Shown: positions 5,222 through 11,791 of the stretch, in pieces | Layout: every line of letters begins with the position of its first letter | Position numbering within the stretch: position 1 is the first letter of the stretch | Position numbers and translations under genes: made by a program | From: CAYZXU01 sp964482535 | GTDB lineage: Bacteria; Desulfobacterota; Desulfobacteria; Desulfobacterales; BuS5 | Direction: 5' to 3' | NCBI GenBank assembly: GCA_964482535.1 | Contig: CAYZXU010000065.1 | Location: forward strand, 1-13,404 | DNA length: 13,404 bases | The notes under the pieces: model-generated | What the model saw: only the letters and a program-made list of their open reading frames with translations | The model's database searches: none | What the model was told of the DNA's origin: nothing

Positions 5222-6786
5222 CTTAAACCGGCTTTTTCATCCAACAGCTCTTTTATCCGGTATGGAACCTGATCTATTAATTCGCCTGCAAGAAAACCGA
5301 CCGGACCCTTTATCTTTTTTAGATAATCGGCTGCCGCTCCGTGGATATACACGCCGGCGTGGGCTGCGGTTGTTATATCATACCCCTGGGTTATAAGGCC
5401 TGCAATAATGCCTGTCAGGGCATCCCCCATACCTCCTGAAGCCATTCCCGGGTTGCCGGTGGGGTTAATATAAATATTTCCGTCGGGATGCGCTATTATG
5501 GTTTTAGCGCCTTTTAACACCAGGTGTACTTTAAACCTTAATGCAAAATCCCTCGCTGCGGATATTCTGTTTTTCTGAACCTCGGCAGGGGTAGTATTAA
5601 GAAGTTTTGCCATTTCGCCGGGATGGGGGGTTAGTATAACAGGAGCCTTTATATCTTTTAAAATATCCGTATCTCCTGCAAGATTATTCAACCCGTCTGC
5701 ATCAATAACCATGGGGACCGGACTTTTTTTAATTATATTAAGAACAAGTTTTTTTGTTCCCTCTTCCGTTCCAATACCAGGCCCTATTGCGAGACATTTT
5801 TTTCCGGGCAGAACTTCCATGACAGCTTGAAAAGAGGTCTCATCCAGTTTGCCTGTGCTGTTTCCAGGCAAAGGAAGGGTCATCGCCTCAAGTGTCATGG
5901 TCTCTAACATTGAATTTAAACATGCAGGTATTCCAAGTGTAACAAGGCCTGCGCCTGAACGCATGGCGGCAATTGAAACCATTGCTGCGGCTCCTGTTTT
6001 GCCTGTGGAACCTGCAATTACAAGCAGATGGCCTGTCAAACCTTTATGGGCTTCAAGGGGTCTTTGCTTCATATTTTCGGCAATAAACGACGAAGTTAAA
6101 AGATGCTGCGCCGGGTTTACTTCCTTTGCGATGTGCGGCGGTATGCCGATATCAACAATTTTAAGTTTCCCTGTATATTCTGCGCCCGGGAAAAGGATAT
6201 GACCTGTTTTGGCAAAGGCAAAGGTGGCTGTTGCATCTGCACGAACAGACACTCCGCATGGCTGACCTGTATCCGAATTTAAACCCGAAGGTATATCCAC
6301 GGAAAAAACAGGTCTGTCTGATTCGTTGATAAACTCTATGATTTTTTTAAAATAGCCCTTAACATCGGATTTTAAACCGGTTCCCAGGATTGCATCCACC
6401 CATAAGTCCTGGTGAATCATTGATGTTTTGTTTTGCATGAAACTGCTTTCATCGGACATTTCAATAACAGGCACATTCAATGACGATAAAAGCTCAAGAT
6501 TTGCGGCAGCGTCACCTGTCACCCTGCTTTTTTGAGTAAGAAGATAAACTGTAACATTTATCCCTTTATGCTCAAGACAGCGTGCAATAACAAAACCGTC
6601 TCCACCGTTATTCCCACGGCCGGCAATAATTCCTGCCCTTTTTCCCTTAAGTCCTTCAAACTGATGAAGCAGAAAATCTGTGGCTCCTCGGCCTGCACTT
6701 TCCATGAGCAGTCTTCCGGGAATTCCAAAAGACTCAATTGTTCTTCTGTCCATCTCCTGCATTTCGCCTGCTGTTACAAGAAACAT
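5218..6786 (-). CDS. nnr: Bifunctional NAD(P)H-hydrate epimerase / ADP-dependent dehydratase
   Basis: This 522-residue two-domain enzyme repairs NADHX and NADPHX, the damaged hydrated cofactors. The N-terminal epimerase domain (about 1-215) shows AGRGNNGGDGFVIAR (55-69), the DAILGTGL segment (131-138) and DIPSGLNSDTG (164-173). The C-terminal ribokinase-like dehydratase domain (about 225-515) shows AGSTGKTGAA (258-267), GPGIGT (335-340), DADGLNNL (362-369), TPHPGEM (386-392) and the GMGD catalytic loop with D454, preceded by GNPGMASGG. Both halves look intact, and the length is that of the normal fused form. The ATG at 6786 has an AGGTG ribosome binding site about 5 nt upstream. It follows the M16 peptidase by 18 bp and overlaps tsaE by 4 bp. 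Confidence 0.97.
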   Translation of the reverse strand: MFLVTAGEMQEMDRRTIESFGIPGRLLMESAGRGATDFLLHQFEGLKGKRAGIIAGRGNNGGDGFVIARCLEHKGINVTVYLLTQKSRVTGDAAANLELLSSLNVPVIEMSDESSFMQNKTSMIHQDLWVDAILGTGLKSDVKGYFKKIIEFINESDRPVFSVDIPSGLNSDTGQPCGVSVRADATATFAFAKTGHILFPGAEYTGKLKIVDIGIPPHIAKEVNPAQHLLTSSFIAENMKQRPLEAHKGLTGHLLVIAGSTGKTGAAAMVSIAAMRSGAGLVTLGIPACLNSMLETMTLEAMTLPLPGNSTGKLDETSFQAVMEVLPGKKCLAIGPGIGTEEGTKKLVLNIIKKSPVPMVIDADGLNNLAGDTDILKDIKAPVILTPHPGEMAKLLNTTPAEVQKNRISAARDFALRFKVHLVLKGAKTIIAHPDGNIYINPTGNPGMASGGMGDALTGIIAGLITQGYDITTAAHAGVYIHGAAADYLKKIKGPVGFLAGELIDQVPYRIKELLDEKAGLR

Positions 6787-6804
6787 GGTTCACCTGTCGA
6801 TAGT

Positions 6805-9800
6805 TTATATTTTATGAAGCTCAAGTTTTTTGCCTTTTATTTTTTTATTTGCCTCTATTAATTTTTCTTCACTTGATACTATGGAAATTGCATTTGTTGT
6901 TTCACCGGCATCAAAATATTTTTGTGCCGCAGATAGAACTTTTTCTTTGGTTAATGAAAGAAGCCGTTCTTTAAATTTTTTCCTTGATTCATCTGAAAGC
7001 ATAATAATGCTTCTGTAAAATGCCTTTTGTGCTGCGACAGATGGTGTGTCAGGCTTGTCTATTACAGAACATATCTGTAAAATTGCCTCTTTAATATCTT
7101 CATTCCCGTATTTTCCCATTTTTATAAAATCCACAGCAGCATCATATACTTTCATAGTGGAAATAATATGCGGATCCCTGTAAGAGGCAAAAGAAAACAG
7201 CCCATCTTCCTGATTATATACTGAAAGCCCTCCGTACGCCCCGCCTTTTTCTCTGATTTCCCTGTGAAGATAAAGGGAACGGAGAAGCTTGCTTATTACA
7301 GATAAAGCAGGAGCGTCTTCATGCTCCATGCGCACTGTTTTAAAGGCTTTTGCAACAAAAGAAACAGCAGATTGAGTGAACCAGCCTTCTTTGGGGAGGT
7401 TGGTGTCAAGTACAAAATCAGGCGCACCAAAGCCGTTTATAGTTTTTTCTTCGCCACGATCCATGTCAGCCCTTAGGCTTTGAAGCAGGTCCGTTGTCCA
7501 GGGAGCGGCAGCAGTTAGAGAATTATCTTCTCCTGTAACGGCAAGTTTTATATTATCTTTGAATAAAAGGGTTTTCCCAATGGATTCCAGATCTTTTGCA
7601 AACAGTTTAATTGTATCTTCAGAAAGGTTGTCTGTAATTGTCTTTATGGTCTGGAACTGCCTGATGCCGTGCCACATTTCACTTAAGGCACATGTGTCTG
7701 AAAAATTTCGTGAAGCTGCAAGCATTGCCAGTTTATGCCCGTTATGAACAATCATTGACTCCATTCCTGCCCTGAATTCAAGAAGAAGACTTTTTAACCT
7801 GTCAAGATCTGTAAATGAGAACTCCACAAGAAGCTCCTTAATGATTCCATACATATTTTCAACATTGCGGACAAGACACTTCCCGCCAAAAGAGACTATG
7901 GGCAGACATCTGCCTGTTTCGTCATAACAGGTGCCGGCATGGCAGGATAAACCGAGCCCGCCGGTATATTCGTCAATATTTAAGGCTAATTTGCTGTAAT
8001 CGTTTAGTTTTGTTCCAACCCTGGGAAGAGCATAACAGAAAAAAGGAATCATGGGGAGCAGGCTTTTTTTTATTACGTTGGCTCCCGCTGCCATGGAAAA
8101 ATAAAAAATTCCTGAAGTCGGCTGGTTAAAGCAGACTGCAGGATAATAATCTTTTAAAGAAACAGGTTTTACAGTTCCGACAAGTCCCGGGATATCCTTG
8201 ATCTCCAGTGTTGGAAGAATGGAAATATCCTCATCCGATTCCTGAAGTTTTTCCAGGACTTTTGCATCATCCATAATTTTTTGAAGTTCAGCATCGCCCA
8301 TGGCTGATTTTATACTTTCAAGCTCTACGCTAACCCTTGTTTTTTCTTTTTCCTGCATCATCTTGTCAGGAATAAGTTTGAATAAAACCCTGTGGCTGTT
8401 ATCTATGAAATATTTTTTAAGCCTGTTTTCAAGAAAATCGCCCTTGGCAAGCAATTCTTTAAGCTTTTTAAGATCCTTGTCAAATTTTAAAATTCTGATT
8501 GGATCACCCCCGTGAAACCAGCTTCCGCAAAATATCAGCAGCAGTTTAATGCCATAGGGATAAGGTAGATTTGTCACCTCTTTTCTATGGAACTCAATCT
8601 GATGAATAGCCGATTCAATCATCCTTTTATCAATCCTGTTTTTCACAAGATCTTTTAAAACGTCAAAAATTATAGACTCAATTTTTAGCGCTGATGCTTC
8701 CTCAACATCCTTGAGTCCGCATGCAAACATGGTGTCTTTGTTATCGCCATCAAAGCCTGTACCGTCACTTAAAGCTGTCCCTAATCCTGAAGATATTAAT
8801 GCCTTGTGCAGGGGAGAGCCCGAATTTCCCAGAAGAACATGCTCTATGATTGAAAGAACAAGAATTTCAAAAGAATCCCTTATATCTGCAGTCAGCCATG
8901 CAACTGATACCTGACATTTTTTTAAAGGGTCATCTTCTTTATCCAGAGGGTAGTAGTATGTTGCGGTTTTTGGTTCTTTCCAGTGCTCTTGTGATTTCAC
9001 ATCGGTTTTGGGATCTATGCGGCTGAACTTTTTCAGAATTTTATTATTTATAAAGGCAAGATGCTCTTTAAGCGCAAGATTTCCATAAGTGAAAAAATAG
9101 GAGTTGCTTGGATGATAATGGCGTGCATGGAAATCCTTAAGCTGCTCATATGTCAAATCAGGAATGTCGGCAGGCTCACCACCTGAGTTGTTACTGTACG
9201 TGGTTGAAGGGTATAATGCGTTTAAAAGAGACCTCCCCATTATCTGGTCAGGTGATGACATTGCGCCCTTCATCTCATTATATACCACGCCTTTGTACTC
9301 AAGTTTTCCGGATTCATTTTCAACCTCGATACGGTGCCCCTCCTGCTTAAAGCTCAGTTCATTAAGGTTTGGATAAAAAGCGGAATCAAGATATACATCC
9401 ATAAGGTTATAAAAATCTTTTTTATTCTGGGTTGAGAAAGGATACATTGTCCAGTCGGAAGCGGTAAATGCATTCATAAATGTGTTCAGGCTTCTTTTCA
9501 GCATTGAAAAAAAAGGATCCCGTACAGGAAATTTTTTTGAACCGCAAAGCACGGTATGTTCGAGAACATGAGCAACACCTGTTGAGTCCGAAGGAACTGT
9601 TTTAAAAGCAACACTGAATGTATTTTCCCTGTCTTTGTTGCTGATGTGAATATGCCTGGCTCCGGTTGCATCATGTTTTAGTTCATAAAATATGGAGTCT
9701 ATCTCCCCAAGGGTGATAATTCTTTTTACTGTGTATCCGCATATAGCATCACCGGTTTTGATGCCGGGATTATTTGGATCCGGTTTGTTCAAATCAGGCA

Positions 9801-9810
9801 TTACCGCCAT
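6805..9810 (-). CDS. M16C metallopeptidase, presequence-protease (PreP/Cym1) type
   Basis: This 1001-residue zinc peptidase carries the inverted zinc motif HVLEH (H81, E84, H85) with the distal glutamate in VVYNEMKG (E179). RDPFFSMLKRSLNTFMNAFTASDWTMYPF-type residues (98-125) between them are typical of the M16C branch. The chain continues through the M16C-associated middle region to the second, inactive M16 half, with the REKGGAYGG substrate-site loop near residue 860. PreP and Cym1 degrade short unstructured peptides such as cleaved targeting presequences. Bacterial members lack a signal peptide here and are presumed to clear cytoplasmic peptides. The ATG at 9810 has an ideal AAGGAG 6 nt upstream, and that site is built into the last codons of the preceding gene, 3 bp away. 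It is second in the operon. Confidence 0.95.
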   Translation of the reverse strand: MAVMPDLNKPDPNNPGIKTGDAICGYTVKRIITLGEIDSIFYELKHDATGARHIHISNKDRENTFSVAFKTVPSDSTGVAHVLEHTVLCGSKKFPVRDPFFSMLKRSLNTFMNAFTASDWTMYPFSTQNKKDFYNLMDVYLDSAFYPNLNELSFKQEGHRIEVENESGKLEYKGVVYNEMKGAMSSPDQIMGRSLLNALYPSTTYSNNSGGEPADIPDLTYEQLKDFHARHYHPSNSYFFTYGNLALKEHLAFINNKILKKFSRIDPKTDVKSQEHWKEPKTATYYYPLDKEDDPLKKCQVSVAWLTADIRDSFEILVLSIIEHVLLGNSGSPLHKALISSGLGTALSDGTGFDGDNKDTMFACGLKDVEEASALKIESIIFDVLKDLVKNRIDKRMIESAIHQIEFHRKEVTNLPYPYGIKLLLIFCGSWFHGGDPIRILKFDKDLKKLKELLAKGDFLENRLKKYFIDNSHRVLFKLIPDKMMQEKEKTRVSVELESIKSAMGDAELQKIMDDAKVLEKLQESDEDISILPTLEIKDIPGLVGTVKPVSLKDYYPAVCFNQPTSGIFYFSMAAGANVIKKSLLPMIPFFCYALPRVGTKLNDYSKLALNIDEYTGGLGLSCHAGTCYDETGRCLPIVSFGGKCLVRNVENMYGIIKELLVEFSFTDLDRLKSLLLEFRAGMESMIVHNGHKLAMLAASRNFSDTCALSEMWHGIRQFQTIKTITDNLSEDTIKLFAKDLESIGKTLLFKDNIKLAVTGEDNSLTAAAPWTTDLLQSLRADMDRGEEKTINGFGAPDFVLDTNLPKEGWFTQSAVSFVAKAFKTVRMEHEDAPALSVISKLLRSLYLHREIREKGGAYGGLSVYNQEDGLFSFASYRDPHIISTMKVYDAAVDFIKMGKYGNEDIKEAILQICSVIDKPDTPSVAAQKAFYRSIIMLSDESRKKFKERLLSLTKEKVLSAAQKYFDAGETTNAISIVSSEEKLIEANKKIKGKKLELHKI

Positions 9811-9813
9811 AAT

Positions 9814-10221
9814 TTACTCCTTAATTGATATGTCTTTTGAAGAAATAATATATACCCCGCGGCTTAAACGGGATATTTTGTTTGTTTTATCCAAACGATA
9901 AATTATATTCCGAAGTTTTTTGTCATTAAAATCTGTTTTTTCTTTGATTTTGGCAAAGCTCACGCCGTTTTTATGTCTTTTAACTATTTCAAAAACCTTG
10001 TCTGAAGCAGAGCCCGAGATTAGAGTCTTGTCTGCAATCTTTTTTTGATGTTTCCCATGGCCGCTTCTTTCATATGCCGCTGTTTTTTTTATGATATCTT
10101 CAAGATGTTTGATCCTGGACATAACTTTATCCACATCTTTTTTTGAAGGGATATCATAGGCCTGCATAAAAAATTTAACCATAGCATCAAAACTTACAGA
10201 TTTCCCCTTTTTTTTTGTCAT
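9814..10221 (-). CDS. Small basic protein with a predicted winged-helix C-terminus, function unknown
   Basis: I do not recognise a named family for this 135-residue, lysine-rich protein. The N-terminal third (SFDAMVKFFMQAYDIPSKKDVDKVMSRIKHLEDIIKK) reads as amphipathic helices, the second with coiled-coil-like spacing, and might mediate oligomerisation. A polar linker follows. From about residue 75, KVFEIVKRHKNGVSFAKIKEKTDFNDKKLRNIIYRLDKTNKISRLSRGVYII has the helix-helix-recognition helix-wing pattern of a winged helix-turn-helix, so nucleic-acid binding is plausible. The start is taken at 10221 (MTKKKGK), where GGAG lies 8 nt upstream; the in-frame ATG at 10239 has no such site. It heads the five-gene operon, and its last codons supply the ribosome binding site of the M16 peptidase. 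It could be the operon's regulator, which is speculation. Confidence 0.75.
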   Translation of the reverse strand: MTKKKGKSVSFDAMVKFFMQAYDIPSKKDVDKVMSRIKHLEDIIKKTAAYERSGHGKHQKKIADKTLISGSASDKVFEIVKRHKNGVSFAKIKEKTDFNDKKLRNIIYRLDKTNKISRLSRGVYIISSKDISIKE

Positions 10222-10377
10222 ATATGTTTCTCCGTGCATGTGTCAATCGTCAAGAATAACAGTCTATTTTTATTAAAAAAAAATAAAATGCAAAGATATT
10301 TAACAAGATGTATAAAATCAGGTTTTGTAAAGGTATCATTTAATGGAGGGCTCTGTGGTAAAACAGCAAAGAAAAAT

Positions 10378-10401
10378 ATTTTTTATCGCCAGCTAAAAAA
10401 T
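10378..10401 (-). terminator. Weak AT-only hairpin after the pyruvate-kinase-like gene
   Basis: Arms ATTTTTTA (10378-10385) and TAAAAAAT (10394-10401) enclose an 8-nt loop, beginning 5 bp beyond the stop codon on the minus strand and followed by ATTTTTCTTT. The stem is all A-T, so its strength is doubtful. The remaining ~150 bp before the winged-helix gene show no other terminator and only poor promoter matches. Confidence 0.35.
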
Positions 10402-10405
10402 TTTG

Positions 10406-10954
10406 TTAAAAATTATTCGGCTTGCAAATGATCTCTTTAATGCGCAAATCAAAAAAAAATGACTGGTTAGAGGGCTTTATTACAAGCGCTGTATCCGCTC
10501 CCCTTGATGACCCGCCAACAGCGATAATATCTTTTCCGGTAAGATAGCCCGCATCAGCGGCCATTACCGATATCTCAACGGCAACCTTTGTTCCCTGCCC
10601 AAAAAGCCTCAATACATCGGCAATTAAAAGTACAGGGTAGCTTCCTGTATATTTTTTAGCAATCGACCTTTCAACACCGGATAGAGCATGGGTTGCCCTG
10701 ACAACGGTGACACCTTTTTTAATAAGGCTGTTATGTGCTTCATCTGACATAACATTTTTAAATGGCTCTTTAAAACCGCTGTGATATGTTACAGCTGTTA
10801 TTTTGAAATCCTTGAAAATATCCAGGGCAATAGCCGCAGTATCGCCATATGTTGAGGCAACAACCACTTCGTTTATGCCCAGCTCTTTTCCACGTTCCCA
10901 TGCCAGTTTTAGAGTTTGCTCTGTGTTTGATTTCCCAGGTTTGTCAAAAAACAT
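10406..10954 (-). CDS. Free-standing pyruvate kinase C-terminal (alpha/beta) domain protein
   Basis: The 182 residues resemble the C-terminal alpha/beta domain of pyruvate kinase but without the catalytic barrel. Supporting segments are the N-terminal helix TEQTLKLAWERGKELGINEVVVASTYGDTA, a strand-helix repeat with ITAVTYHSGF, and the C-terminal IIAVGGSSRGADTALVIKPSN, which fits the last strands of that domain. Stand-alone proteins of this type occur in bacteria and archaea and have no established function; the domain carries an effector site in some pyruvate kinases, so small-ligand binding is a reasonable guess. The ATG at 10954 is preceded by AAAGGGGT about 6 nt upstream. It lies 15 bp after the zinc-ribbon gene, so they are probably co-transcribed. 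Confidence 0.8.
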   Translation of the reverse strand: MFFDKPGKSNTEQTLKLAWERGKELGINEVVVASTYGDTAAIALDIFKDFKITAVTYHSGFKEPFKNVMSDEAHNSLIKKGVTVVRATHALSGVERSIAKKYTGSYPVLLIADVLRLFGQGTKVAVEISVMAADAGYLTGKDIIAVGGSSRGADTALVIKPSNQSFFFDLRIKEIICKPNNF

Positions 10955-10969
10955 GAACTACCCCTTTGT

Positions 10970-11446
10970 TTATCCTAAAAAATGATCTGTATGGTGTATC
11001 TTCTCTGATTCGTCTGATTTAAGTCTGCCGCTTGTACCGCATTTAGGGCACTCAAAATTGATGGATTCATTATCGGGATCTATGTCTATCGGTTCATTGC
11101 ATCTCGGGCATTTCACTACTGTTATATTTTGGACATCAAGGGTTTGTTCAGGCTTTGAACCGCCTTGAATATATGCCGTAATCGCCTTATTGACGCAATC
11201 CTGATCATCCTCCTCATGGGCCAGTTCTTTTAACTTTGTATATTCTTCGTTTGAAAGAACTATTTTAGCTTCAATCAGTTTGGAATCTTCAAGAGCTTTG
11301 TTAAGCTCTTCCAGTGCAGCGGCAAGGCCGGCAAATTTTAGATCATTGGTTTGGATTTTTTCGTTAATCTTTTCCGTAATGTCTTCAGTTGAAAGCCATT
11401 CACCTTCAAATTCTATTTTGCCATCCTGTAGATTTATTTTGCTCAT
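10970..11446 (-). CDS. Zinc-ribbon protein with a ribbon-helix-helix-like segment, function unknown
   Basis: This 158-residue acidic protein has no name I recognise. The C-terminal part holds a four-cysteine zinc ribbon, CPRC (113-116) and CPKC (133-136), with the 16-residue spacing usual for such ribbons. Residues 59-94 (EAKIVLSNEEYTKLKELAHEE...VNKAITAYIQ) read as a strand followed by two helices, similar to the ribbon-helix-helix fold of CopG/Arc-type DNA-binding proteins. The N-terminal 58 residues look like a short beta region plus a helix. The start is set at 11446, where AGGAGA lies 5-6 nt upstream. The in-frame ATG at 11491 has no ribosome binding site and would fall only ~10 nt after the predicted transcription start. 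It is first in a two-gene unit with a strong promoter. A transcription factor is possible; the acidic charge argues for caution. Confidence 0.8.
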   Translation of the reverse strand: MSKINLQDGKIEFEGEWLSTEDITEKINEKIQTNDLKFAGLAAALEELNKALEDSKLIEAKIVLSNEEYTKLKELAHEEDDQDCVNKAITAYIQGGSKPEQTLDVQNITVVKCPRCNEPIDIDPDNESINFECPKCGTSGRLKSDESEKIHHTDHFLG

Positions 11447-11507
11447 ACTATCTCCTCTCTTGTTTTTTAAGAAGCCTTTGCAAAATACCATTACACAGTA
11501 TTTTTTG

Positions 11508-11536
11508 TTAATAATTTAAATTAGTTGATATGTCAA
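11508..11536 (-). promoter_or_regulatory. Sigma-70-type promoter for the zinc-ribbon / pyruvate-kinase-like unit
   Basis: On the minus strand a perfect -35 TTGACA (11536-11531) is followed after exactly 17 nt by TATTAA (11513-11508, 4 of 6 matches). The start point should be near 11501, leaving a leader of about 55 nt before the ATG at 11446. This is the best promoter match in the window. Confidence 0.65.
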
Positions 11537-11678
11537 ATATATATCCGGTTTTTTAAAGCCGCTTACCTTAATTACCCGGACATAATTATTTGCATCCGGA
11601 TTCCAATCGGTTACATTATTTGTTTCTGCCTGATTTTTTATTTAATTTTTCATTTTCCCTAAGTTAATCTTCAAAATG

Positions 11679-11706
11679 CTGAATATAAGTGATATCGTCA
11701 TATAAT
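11679..11706 (+). promoter_or_regulatory. Candidate promoter for the two-domain kinase gene
   Basis: A perfect -10 TATAAT lies at 11701-11706, with only a weak -35 (CTGAAT, 16 nt upstream). Transcription would begin near 11713, about 75 nt before the ATG at 11788, and would include the palindrome at 11721-11736 and the 15-codon ORF. Confidence 0.4.
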
Positions 11707-11743
11707 CTACATTCTTTAATGTTTTTTTAAAAAAACGCAGTAT

Positions 11744-11791
11744 ATGGAGACTTCTTACGATGCCATAAAATTTTTGGAGCATAAAATATGA
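11744..11791 (+). CDS. Possible 15-codon upstream ORF (leader peptide)
   Basis: An ATG at 11744 opens a 15-residue frame (METSYDAIKFLEHKI) whose TGA overlaps the ATG of the kinase gene as ATGA. It lies within the predicted leader and includes the kinase gene's GGAG ribosome binding site. It has no good Shine-Dalgarno (only GCAG before it), and so short a frame can arise by chance. Confidence 0.25.
   Translation: METSYDAIKFLEHKI

Larger units (their letters stand above)
11447..11787. other. Divergent promoter region between the zinc-ribbon gene and the two-domain kinase gene
   Basis: This 341-bp gene-free region holds a strong minus-strand promoter (11508-11536) and a plus-strand TATAAT (11701-11706). 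Three CCGG sites lie just upstream of the minus promoter (11545-11548, 11576-11579, 11596-11599), and GTTTTTTTAAAAAAAC, a perfect 16-bp palindrome, sits at 11721-11736. A 15-codon ORF (11744-11791) overlaps the start of the kinase gene. I see no RNA gene or riboswitch. Confidence 0.6.

Noticed and set aside
5849..6202. Plus-strand 117-codon ORF
   Set aside because: It is entirely antisense to the conserved nnr gene, with alanine/proline-rich content mirroring that gene.
10222..10239. Upstream ATG (MHGETYM) for the winged-helix protein
   Set aside because: No ribosome binding site precedes it, and its codons contain the GGAG that serves the ATG at 10221.
11447..11491. Upstream ATG (MVFCKGF) for the zinc-ribbon protein
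   Set aside because: It has no Shine-Dalgarno and lies almost at the predicted transcription start; AGGAGA in front of 11446 is far better.
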